DNA from: Prorocentrum cordatum | Lineage: Eukaryota > Sar > Dinophyceae > Prorocentrales > Prorocentraceae | Assembly: GCA_963575745.1 (NCBI GenBank) | Contig: CAUYUJ010003027.1 | Span: 1 to 64,000 of the forward strand | Direction of reading: 5' to 3' | DNA: 64,000 nucleotides | In this document: piece by piece, positions 54,230 to 62,801 of the stretch | Numbering within the stretch: the first letter of the stretch is position 1 | How the letters are laid out: the number at the start of each line of letters is the position of its first letter | Notes under the pieces: generated by a model | The model's input: the letters and a program-made list of their open reading frames with translations, nothing else | Told to the model about the DNA's origin: nothing | Databases searched by the model: none | Translations under genes and position numbers: made by a program

Positions 54230-54245
54230 GTCGTCGTCACACCCT
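54230..54245 (-). promoter_or_regulatory. In-frame ORF1/ORF2 stop, candidate readthrough site
   Basis: On the minus strand the ORF1 end reads GTG-TGA-CGA-CGA and translation beyond the TGA is open into the endonuclease. LINE-B has GTG-TGA-CGA-CGT at its own junction (61228-61239). A 10-base identity at the only interruption of both polyproteins suggests functional conservation. UGA followed by C is a leaky context in several eukaryotes; readthrough itself is inferred. Confidence 0.55.
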
Positions 54246-55691
54246 CCTGTTGACTTCCGTCTCGATATCAGCCTTCGTCTTAGTAAATGCAGGTATGAGT
54301 TGATGCAACCTGTCGACAGTCTCACTCGATACCTCCCATGTCGCCCGCGTCGTGGTAAACTCGGCCAGAAGCATCGGCCTCGGAGAGGCCGTCGTGGGCA
54401 CTGTCCATATAGTCGATTTGGGCGGTCCCATTTCCCCACGCACAGCAATAACCTCGATACCAATCTGTGTACACATGCTCCGAATAGTGCCGCAGAATCT
54501 CCCCACCGCCTTCACGTGGTCCCTCTTCCACTCTGGGCATTCGACACTGACTTTGATCGACTCAGGGTTGATAACCTGCTTCATATTCTCAATGAGGCAC
54601 TGTGGTGCAGCGATCTGGATTCCTGGAGGAGGCGCGGGGCGTTTAGCAGGGGGTACCGTCACAAGGTCGATGCACCGTTTGACCCTCCAAATAATATCCC
54701 TGTCGGTCCCTGGCTTGAATTTGATTTTGGCCGATCCGAACATGTAACGGCCAGCGTTAATGCGCTCAGTACCGTCAACACACACGTGCACACGATCATC
54801 CTCCGAAAGACAATGATTTGTAATGTTATCTATGAGCACCTTCACATCCTCCCACATGAGCATTTCCTGAGACCTCCTATCCCTGTCACTCCAGTTGGTG
54901 ACCCATCCCTTGAGTTCAACATACGTTGGAGAGAAGTAGGTGGTTCCAGGAGCCTGGTATCTTCCCGTCCTGGTATTGTCGGGCCTCGTCGAAGCGTCAC
55001 TGGCAACTGAACCCGCACGAACCTGTCCCTGGAGCCCCTGGACGATCGTCTCGAGTCGATTATGTTTAGTCTCAAGCCCTTGAACGCTCGTCTCCAAATT
55101 AGAAATCGTTACACCCTGCTTCTGGACCTGGGCCTGAACGTCGTCGATTTTGGTCCCCTGAACTCCTATGGCATCCTGGATCCTTTCAGTGTTATCATCC
55201 ATCTTGTGCATCATCTGCAATAGTAAACTCTGCATACCATCCTTCCCCTCCAAGGCGGCCTTCCTTTCAGCAAGAACCTCCTCACGACTACGCTTCACAG
55301 GGGGGGCTCCGCCATCCACCGTCATGTTATCTGCATGCTCGGGCATTGTGTCGATACACTGAGGTCCGTATCCCCACGAGTGCAACCACTGTCGTGTCAC
55401 CGTCCGTTCACTGAGAGGTACAGCAGACTCACTATCTGGAGTAGAATCGGCAGTATTCAATCTTCCGTCCAATGGGTAGTCACCTGGGGTCTTCTCAATA
55501 TCCTGAAGTTGTCTTTTACGAGAAGCTCGCTCGACAGCAGTATCTGGCTTTTGACCGTAATCCTGTGAGTACTGCAAATATGGCACTGTCGGTGATATAT
55601 CCTCCAGCTGAAACCTTCTCGCGAGAACCGAAAAGTCGTATCCGTCCGTCGTCACGCACGTACAACAAAAGATAACAAGCGCAGCAAACAA
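54237..55691 (-). CDS. LINE-A ORF1: coiled-coil RNA-binding-like protein
   Basis: 484 codons counted from a TTG. The frame is open further upstream through the leader relic with no ATG, and the first ATG is at 55346 (residue 116), so the start is uncertain. Features: a short hydrophobic stretch near the counted N-terminus, a KRSREEVLAERK basic-acidic segment, a long coiled coil (about residues 146-228, with MHKMDDNTERIQDAI and VQAQVQKQG), then a region (YVELKGW ... KIKFKPGTDRDIIWRVKR) that aligns by eye with LINE-B ORF1 (YLTLSGW ... RLRIFFVHGTSKETVWKVRE) and may be RRM-like. It ends EVNRRV, TGA, then continues in the same frame into ORF2. Confidence 0.7.
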   Translation of the reverse strand: MFAALVIFCCTCVTTDGYDFSVLARRFQLEDISPTVPYLQYSQDYGQKPDTAVERASRKRQLQDIEKTPGDYPLDGRLNTADSTPDSESAVPLSERTVTRQWLHSWGYGPQCIDTMPEHADNMTVDGGAPPVKRSREEVLAERKAALEGKDGMQSLLLQMMHKMDDNTERIQDAIGVQGTKIDDVQAQVQKQGVTISNLETSVQGLETKHNRLETIVQGLQGQVRAGSVASDASTRPDNTRTGRYQAPGTTYFSPTYVELKGWVTNWSDRDRRSQEMLMWEDVKVLIDNITNHCLSEDDRVHVCVDGTERINAGRYMFGSAKIKFKPGTDRDIIWRVKRCIDLVTVPPAKRPAPPPGIQIAAPQCLIENMKQVINPESIKVSVECPEWKRDHVKAVGRFCGTIRSMCTQIGIEVIAVRGEMGPPKSTIWTVPTTASPRPMLLAEFTTTRATWEVSSETVDRLHQLIPAFTKTKADIETEVNRRV

Positions 55692-55805
55692 AGAAAGCAG
55701 CCTAGCTGACCTCGAAGATGCCGTACCCGTCGATGGCAGCGATGGCTGCCGCGCCGTCTCCCCGCGACGCCGACACCCCCTGAGCCCCAGTGGGATCCTG
55801 GAGCC

Positions 55806-55828
55806 CTGGAGCCGAGATGTCTTGAGCC
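55806..55828 (-). other. Spliced-leader-like relic at LINE-A 5' end
   Basis: The reverse complement is GGCTCAAG followed by ACATCTCGGCTCCAG: the two leader ends are 15 nt apart, as in the other tandem relics, with drift in the second. More GGCTCCAG/GGGCTCAG words follow downstream (about 55790-55805), perhaps older relics. Confidence 0.6.
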
Positions 55829-55833
55829 GGGGG

Positions 55834-56816
55834 ACTCGTAGAGCTTCCTAGCTCGACTTCAGTTGAGACAACCGAGAGCACCTATCAACATTCCGACTCA
55901 TAGTGAATATTTTTTGACCTCTGAATGCGACAGGCGGACGCGTCTGATGTCTGCGAATCGACCCCTCATCTACAGCCCGAGTTAAATGCGGAAAACCGAC
56001 AGCACCTCTCAGGATGACTCGAATAATACAATAATTATGCGGACCTAGTTCGGGCAGCAGATCGAGTTCCGAGCTCTGGATTCGACAGGCGGACACGCCT
56101 GATCGCTTCAAATCGATTCCTGTGACAACAAGCACTGTAGCCCCCCTCAGCGCGAGTTAAGTGAAGAAGACCGATAGCACTTCTCAAGATGACTCGACCA
56201 ATACGAATAATTTTGTGATTCTAGATCGGGCAGCAAATCGAGTTCAGAGCTCTGGATTCGACAGACAAACGCAACTGATGATTCTGAATCAGTTCCTGTA
56301 AATATCACTCTGTAGCTGTCCTACAGCTCGAGTTAAGTACAGAACACCGAGAGCGCCTGTCAAGATGACTCGAATAATACGAATAGGTTTGCGCGCCTAG
56401 CTCGGCTAACAGACCGAGTTCAGGCCTCTGGATTCGACAGGCGAACGCGCCTTTTCATTCTACATCGATTAGCTGTGCCTACCAGCTCTGTAGCTGTTCT
56501 ACAGCTCGAGTTATGTTCGGAAAACCGTCAGCGTGCATCAAGATGACTCGAAACGCCCGATCCCGCCACAGTGCTTTTCGATAGTAATATTCACCCGATC
56601 GAGCTGAGATCAAGATGGCGAGCGGGAATAAGATCGAATATCACGGGAAAAAATACTAGAGCCCTAACGAATTGTCAAATTTCGAGAACAAGATTTTCAA
56701 CCGATCAAAAGTTGTCACAAGTTCAGTTGAGATTCTTCGAGCCAACTAGCTCTCCAGCGCGCCGGAATTACTCTTAGCTTCCAGCAAAATAACTTGCTAA
56801 GGGAAGCTCTACGAGT
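55834..56816 (+). mobile_element. Module S element with 15-bp perfect inverted ends
   Basis: ACTCGTAGAGCTTCC (55834-55848) is the exact inverse of GGAAGCTCTACGAGT (56802-56816). The 983-bp interior has about four satellite units and the S tail (56540-56760). LINE-A's 5' end abuts its left end. Non-coding. Confidence 0.75.
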
Positions 56817-56917
56817 TATTTTCAACCGACCAAAAGTTGTGAAAAGTTCAGTTCTTTTTTTTTCGAGCCAACTAGCTCTCCAGCGCTCCGGAATTACTTG
56901 GCGCCGGCGATAAATCG
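56817..56917 (+). repeat. Partial S tail and H left arm
   Basis: A second partial S end (TTTTCAACCGACCAAAAGTTGTG ... CCAACTAGCTCTCCAGCGC) followed by a mutated H left arm (GCGCCGGCGATAAATCG), the LINE-B target. Confidence 0.6.
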
Positions 56918-56996
56918 TCAACCTTGATTTTTTGCGTATTGCGTGCCGCCACAGCAGGGTCGGGTCACCGCCCAGGCGATAGCCACACAAGGAGGC

Positions 56997-58862
56997 CTAG
57001 TATCCTGCCAAATGCAGGCATTCCTCCACTCCCAAAAGGAGTTGTCGGGCAGACTCTAACTCAGCTGCAGTGATAGTGCTCGAGGGGGGAAGGAGGAAAG
57101 AGGAAGAGGCCACGTTGGGCTCCCACACGCCACTCGGAAGAGTGACAGGATATTCAGCAACAGAAGAGGAGCACAAATGAAAATCAATCTGCCAGCCACA
57201 GCCTACACCCAGATAGGATCTTCCACCATCGAAGCTTCCCCGAATGGCGTCGATCAGAATAGCGTTAGCTTTAACATGGGATAGTAAATCATGCCTAAAA
57301 CGTGTTCTACAAATGCCCTGCCTAGCTCTGTGTGTTAACTCATCCGCAGCAGTGTTGTCCTCTCTGTATACCCACTTGAAGATATGTCTCCCAAGACAGG
57401 CCGCCTGCACACCACATCTCTTAGCTAGAATGTCTAACTTATTCTGAATGCCGCCCACAATCTTGTCATAATGCACATTGGCAGTAAAATACAAGCCTTG
57501 GATCCACCGCACAACGCATTGAGAGTCTCCCTTCAGTTCAATGACAATCCTTCCCACCTGGAACTCCCACTCCGTGTAATCCTCCAATATCTTAGCATAC
57601 CGTTTGGACAACACCTCCTCCTTCTTCCTGCTGAGCTCCTCCGAAAGTACCTCCTCCTCCCTCTCTTCCATAGGCTTCCAAGGAATAGGATCTTTAAGAA
57701 CCAGGAAATCAGAAACACCAGGAACCTGTAGAAGCGTAAAAACTTCACGAGCAAACTTGACCCAGGCCTCCTCTGTCCATTCCAGAACATGGTACCAGTA
57801 CTTCCCTCCCACGAGCTCAAAAGGTGTTCTCCACGGGCGCATGCCGATAGGAGCTCCGCCAGTCCTCACACGAGTCCCAGCACGTCCAGCCTGGCTTCCT
57901 AAAGATAATATCAGATCATCCCGCCTGGATTCCCACTCCCCTCCTCCGTGCAACATGGACAGTCGTGCCTGCAGGTAGCCGTTGACAGCAGTGCCCGTGT
58001 CCACCACCGTGGGCTGATTGTAATAGCGGGTTGGGTCCTCGAACCTGTCTCTGAGTCTCGCCGTGTTCTGAGAAAGTTGGGTCCTCTGACGTTTGGCCTC
58101 ATTCATGCACATCGTTTTTCTTTTCCGTCGGTTCGTGGGCTCGGAGGGCGTCGTATCATCAGCAGGAGCACCAGGAGCATACGAGGGAGGCGGCACCAAT
58201 TGTGAGCCACCCACCACAGAAATCTCCTCCACGCCTCCTCCGTCCCTGCCAAAACAAGACAATGCAATATCCTTCGCCCATTTCCACTGCCGATATAGGA
58301 AGACCTGTGCGAGTGGAGGTCTGCCAGCTTCATAAAAAGCTTGCCTCCCTCTTTTGTACATGCGCGACATGAATACAGCCCACCCCTCCTCCTCCCTCTT
58401 CGCTCTCCACGTCATCCTGCTCAACATCTTCCCCTCCTCCTTGTGTATAAATGCAATCGTAGAACTGTCAACTGTGGCTCCTTCCAAGCCGAAAAGAAAC
58501 TTAGATCTCACTCTAGACTCATATCGTGCAAATTTATTCTTCCAAGCAATCCTCCTGGAGGTGTAAAACGCTCGATCATTCCAGAAAGCACGAATAGCTT
58601 TTGCCATACGGTATCGCACATCATCATGATCCTTGAACTTCCTCGCAATCTTAGTCCCCAGCACAATAATTTCATCCACCTGCGGAATGGTGATATTCTC
58701 GGGGAGAGAGACATTGGGCCCCCTGGACATACCTGGCGGGAACAACGTCACCATGAGAGGCTCCGTCACACCGGTGGTAGTACCCACGTCCATGAACTCA
58801 AGACTGCTCTGCTTCCAACGAAAGCCGTGGTCGTGGAGAGCCCACGTCAACTGTAAAATCAT
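56997..58862 (-). pseudogene. LINE-B ORF2, C-terminal part (RT thumb to RNase H)
   Basis: 621 codons counted from the ATG at 58862. The frame stays open a little upstream (DRPTLAK), joining the end of the RT in the adjacent frame, so a single 1-nt insertion or 2-nt deletion near 58880 separates the two halves. Features: ALHDHGFRWKQ after RT motif C, a connector with KRRKRKTMC-like basic residues, a conserved WYHVLEWTEEAW region, then the RNase H-like segment: GDS D446, TAAD D507, SFDGG D545, TAAEL E601, ending 20 residues later at the stop. The residue order is the same unusual one as in LINE-A. All residues needed for RNase H appear present. Confidence 0.8.
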
Positions 58863-58881
58863 TTTAGCCAGTGTGGGGCGA

Positions 58882-61191
58882 TCAGGAGCCGTGAAGCACG
58901 TTGTCCGCCCATATGAAGTGACTCACAACAATACCTCCTGCTTCACCCGAGTGTACAACACCGACAGCATCTCTCGCCCAAGCAGACGTAATGTCACCAA
59001 ACATGACCAGGGATTGAGCAGTCCACAGGTCAGGTCCTTCCTTGGAACCTGTCTTCACACACGTTGTCCAAGGGAGCGTATCAGTGCAGACACCCTCAAA
59101 ATTGAAGACCGCCCCATTACCAACAGAGTTCTCAATAAGACCATACCGAAGCTCCACATCAACACACAAACGCTCAAGTGTAGAAGAAGCAACTTGGACA
59201 GTGAGAGAGTCAAATGCAGTGGCAACATCCAGGGAAGCAAAAACAATATTCTCCTCCTTCCCCCACAGTCTGGCATGTCTGCACATCGCCTTCAATCCCG
59301 ACGTTACCTCATGTGTCTTACGACCTTGCTGGAAACCATACAAACACAGAGACGGAGCAACAACAGAAGCAATAGACACCAAATGCGAATTGAGTAGAAT
59401 ACACAAGCAGCCCATGTACCATGTGTTAACGACAGAACTCACAGCAAGAGTACGACTGTCATCAAACCTCTTATTCTTGCCGTTCTTCAACATAATGGAT
59501 GCACGGATGAACTTCCAAGACTCAGGTGCCTCTGCCATTCGCCAGAAGCGTCGCTGGAAGCAGTCAAGCACCACACGGAGTGCTTCCCAGGACAAAGAAC
59601 GTAACATGCGTGCACTGATACCGTCAGCACCTACCGCCTTGCCTTCACGAAGCCTGGAACGAGCACGACAGAGAACATGCATGGTAATAGGAGAAGAAGT
59701 GTGAGTGCTGCGCGCACGTGCCTCATCAGCTTGAACCCGAAGCTGCTCCAGAGTCGCCAAATTCATAGCAAGACGTTCCGACTTAGAGTACTTAGCCCTG
59801 ACCACCCTCGTCATATCCTCCTTCCACTTACTGCGGTCTTCACACCATTCCCCGTCGATCATCATAGAGTGAGTAACAGTCTTAGTCTTGACCCCATCCC
59901 GATAACGATAAAGAAGTAGACGTTTCATGAACTGCCTTCGAACACGATTCCAACGACGACGACTATCCTTGAACGTAGCCTCATCGATCTGACCAGATTT
60001 CAAGAGTTTGTGAACTCTGTAGTGGGCCTCTTTCACCTGAGCTTCCTCCTGGGTCAACTTCGGGACGAGTGAAGCCGATTTAAAGCCATAACAGCGTTTG
60101 TCGGCAACAGCCCCCTCCTTCAATCGTGATTCCAGGTCAGCTAGAGAAATGGATCTCCACCTAGTATGCCAGATCACCCTTCCCTCAGACTCCTCCGTGC
60201 AGTACTGATTTTTGCGTTTTTTGTTTTGGCCGCTACCCCCACCAGACTTCCACCCAGCAACCTGTGTAACGGCCATATCAAACTCTCTGCACTGTTTCAC
60301 CTCCTTACCCTCCAGCACAAACCACGAGGCGAACGATCGACTGCCAGTGGCCTTCGTCCTACCAGAGGACTTCCCCCGCAGCAAACATGGGAGATCAAAA
60401 CATATCATCTTGTGGTCACTCCATTCAGTGTCCCGAGAGCCAGGAGGGTGCGCATACATAACGTGCAACTTAGAACACATAACATGAGTCTCCCAAGTCA
60501 CAGGACACGCAACATAGTCGATGACGTGTTTTGTCCTAGCACCTCCACCACACCAGGTAAACTCACGGTCAATGAATGTGTTGATCAGCTTCAGACGTAG
60601 CTGGGCCATACAAACACACCAGGCACGCGCACATGCACCCTGCAACACATTCCTCTGCCTCTCTTCCCTCACAATACGCTCGTTCACACCACCACCAGAG
60701 ATACGAAGTCGATCGATCTCAACATGAGGCTGCACTTCAACATTGGCGTCGGCACAAACAACAACATCATGAATACTGTACTTTTGACGCATGCGCACCA
60801 CAGCACTCGATAATTCAAGAAGAACGTTCTGGTACAGCTGGAACGTGGCCTGGTACCCCTCAGACGTTGTCCCAAAGAACCCTTGCTGAGGAAGATACAC
60901 GCTAGCATAGATGAATGCGCCCACTTCTGGCCCACGGAAGGCACAGACCGCAAATCTTCTACCAGCAGCGTGTCCCAAGAAACAGGAGTTGAGAGTAGAC
61001 GAGAATAGTACACCTGCTTGGCCCTCAATCGAGCCACTGTCAAGCTTCACTTCAGCCGAGCTGCGATAGTGAAAACCAGCCTCATTCAACGTATCACGTC
61101 TGAGAAACTGGCACTCCTGGAGCCCGACAAGTTGCACTCCCAGCTCACGCAAGTAAGGAAGAGCAGATAGGGAAGTAGCATCACTCATCAT
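58882..61191 (-). pseudogene. LINE-B ORF2, N-terminal part (endonuclease and RT palm)
   Basis: 769 codons from ATG; in-frame homology begins upstream (CWNIR) and is open to the ORF1 stop. AP-type endonuclease: GLQECQ, ASVYLP, CADANVE, HVIDYV, WSDHKM. Reverse transcriptase: ADGISARMLRSL, motif with YGFQQGRKTHE, motif A SLDVATAFDSL, motif B KTGSKEGPDLW, motif C HFIWADN (D763, N764). Five codons later the frame hits a stop created by the frameshift. Apart from that indel the domain order matches LINE-A, at clearly diverged sequence. Confidence 0.8.
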
Positions 61192-61225
61192 TCTGATGTT
61201 CCAACAGGCCGCCCTCAGCGGGCGG

Positions 61226-61242
61226 GTACGTCGTCACACGGA
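61226..61242 (-). promoter_or_regulatory. In-frame ORF1/ORF2 stop of LINE-B
   Basis: Minus strand: GTG-TGA-CGA-CGT, then open codons into CWNIR of the endonuclease. It has the same ten-base context as LINE-A although the ORFs around it are strongly diverged. Confidence 0.55.
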
Positions 61243-62550
61243 ATCTCCATTCAGCAGCGTCTGCCAGGGCCCAGGAAGGATCTTGTCATCGAACTCAATC
61301 ACCGATTCAGGCCTCAGAGTCCAACCATGCCTGGGATCCCAGGTTCCCAAACAGATCTGCCCACCGGTTTCAGGATAGCCCCAAGCCCAAGACATCACAG
61401 GAGACCCATACTGAATTTTGACACGATTGTTTTTCTTCAGCGGGTTCCTCACACGAAAGTATGTAGCTGTAAGTTTACTGCCAGCACTCACCTGTCCCTC
61501 ACGCCAAGGCTCACACTGCACACGAATGCCGATGTACGACTGAGTAGCTGCAAGAAGAGAATCATCTTTCCAAAGGGGACCCGTGCGCGAAGAGATAACT
61601 TTCCAGAACTCCTCCCTGACCTTCCAGACAGTCTCCTTACTCGTGCCATGAACGAAGAAAATACGCAGCCTAAAGACACCGAACGGCTTGCCCTGGTACT
61701 CTCTCTTAATGGCCTCACGACCAAAGATCTTCGCATTAACCTCAAACTGCGAGCCAACTTCATCTAAGAGCATCTGGATAACTCTGGTGGCCCTGGCCTC
61801 TGACATGATGTTGCTCGTACGCGCCTGGACATCACGAGGGTCACCCGAAGTCCAGCCCGAGAGCGTCAAGTATCCAGGGACAAACGGGGTTGTGCTCCTG
61901 GGGCCTGCATTGCCTCCAAGACTCACCCGAGTAGATACAGAGGCAGCCTCACTGGCCGCACCATCATTTCCTACCGTCGCTAACTGCTTCTGAACCTGAG
62001 CATTCACCGCCTCCTGCTGCTGCTTCTGTTGCTTCACCTCCTCCCTAAGTTGTTCAAGGTCCGACTTCAAGGGTGCAACCTCCTGCTGGATCTCCTTCCT
62101 CACCTCCTCCTTATGTTCCGTCAGAGTACATTTGAGCATATCTGCCAAGTTCTGAAACTCATTACGCAGTAGACCAATAGTGACAGGTTCTTTGTCATCC
62201 GAAGCGCCCTTACCACCTATCCCAGCACGAGCCATCTTGGAGGACCTGGAAGCATCCCCCACCTCGTTTCTTTCACTGATCTGCTTCATAGAGACATCGG
62301 CACAGGCAGCGGCAGCAGATGCAAAGGATGGAGCATGATGCATCACAAGTTGTGGTGGATGGCCAGCAGAAGATGGGTCTGTCGACATCGTATCTGCGAT
62401 ACGTCCTGCTTTCGAAGCTTCCAACGCCGAGAATAGAGCACGTTCGTCCTGTGTCGTATGCTCAGGGATATCGTCCCAGCCCTCAAAGTCCCAGTCGTCT
62501 TCTGAAATAACAGCCGTGATTACAACACAACAAACACAAAGTGGCCCCAA
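61234..62550 (-). CDS. LINE-B ORF1: coiled-coil RNA-binding-like protein
   Basis: 438 codons counted from a TTG; the first ATG is at 62388 (residue 55), and an in-frame stop lies upstream near 62580 with no ATG between. Features: a Cys/Val hydrophobic start, an acidic EDDWDFEGWDD patch, SFASAAAACADVS, a long coiled coil (about residues 130-200: LKCTLTEHKEEVRKEIQQEV ... AQVQKQLATV), then the region shared with LINE-A ORF1 (YLTLSGW; HGTSKETVWKVRE) and a Trp-rich C-terminus (SWAWGYPETGG). It ends NGDSV, TGA, continuing in frame to ORF2. Probably the nucleic-acid-binding protein of the retrotransposition complex. Confidence 0.7.
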   Translation of the reverse strand: MGPLCVCCVVITAVISEDDWDFEGWDDIPEHTTQDERALFSALEASKAGRIADTMSTDPSSAGHPPQLVMHHAPSFASAAAACADVSMKQISERNEVGDASRSSKMARAGIGGKGASDDKEPVTIGLLRNEFQNLADMLKCTLTEHKEEVRKEIQQEVAPLKSDLEQLREEVKQQKQQQEAVNAQVQKQLATVGNDGAASEAASVSTRVSLGGNAGPRSTTPFVPGYLTLSGWTSGDPRDVQARTSNIMSEARATRVIQMLLDEVGSQFEVNAKIFGREAIKREYQGKPFGVFRLRIFFVHGTSKETVWKVREEFWKVISSRTGPLWKDDSLLAATQSYIGIRVQCEPWREGQVSAGSKLTATYFRVRNPLKKNNRVKIQYGSPVMSWAWGYPETGGQICLGTWDPRHGWTLRPESVIEFDDKILPGPWQTLLNGDSV

Positions 62551-62780
62551 GAGAAAAACTGGAATACAGTGTGCCAGCTAGCCACGGGATATCTGTAATA
62601 GGCCTGCCAACAATACACCAAGCAGAGAAGATGCCAGCCGCAAGCAGAGAAGATGCCAGCCGCCAGGCGCCAGCAGCCGCCGCAATCGCGAGGGTGCCGA
62701 GGCCCGAGTGGAGAGAGATGGACGGGCGCGGCCGAGGGCGGGTGGGGCGCGGCAGGGGGGGGCCACCAAGAGCTTCCTAG

Positions 62781-62788
62781 CTTGAGCT
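62781..62788 (-). other. Spliced-leader end at the exact 5' terminus of LINE-B
   Basis: AGCTCAAG (reverse complement) immediately adjoins the target duplication. It differs by one base from the leader 3' end GGCTCAAG. A second GGCTCAAG, at 62794-62801, overlaps the duplication and flank, so that one may be fortuitous or part of the target. Confidence 0.5.
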
Positions 62789-62801
62789 TCAACCTTGAGC
62801 C

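Larger units (their letters stand above)
50072..55828 (-). mobile_element. LINE-A: near full-length non-LTR retrotransposon
   Basis: Sense strand is minus. The 3' end lies in the loop of an H hairpin (GTCAACCTTGG followed by oligo-T). The 3' untranslated region is about 190 bp and carries the family A two-stem structure (50090-50117). ORF2 (50265-54236) and ORF1 (54237-55691 and beyond) share one frame, separated by one TGA. The 5' end holds spliced-leader-like words (55806-55828) directly joined to the target's GGGGGACTCGTAGAGC, so a short piece of the target hairpin is missing and no duplication is seen. All coding frames are open. Confidence 0.85.
56928..62788 (-). mobile_element. LINE-B: near full-length non-LTR retrotransposon, one frameshift
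   Basis: A perfect 10-bp duplication TCAACCTTGA (56918-56927 and 62789-62798) defines both ends. Sense is minus. The 3' untranslated region is only about 70 bp (GCGTATTGCGTGCCGCCACA near the oligo-T). The 5' terminus is exactly AGCTCAAG, matching the last eight bases of the spliced leader with one change. ORF1 (61234-62550) and ORF2 are in the same frame, split by TGA. ORF2 has one further frameshift near 58880, after RT motif C. The precise duplication indicates a fairly recent insertion. Confidence 0.85.
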
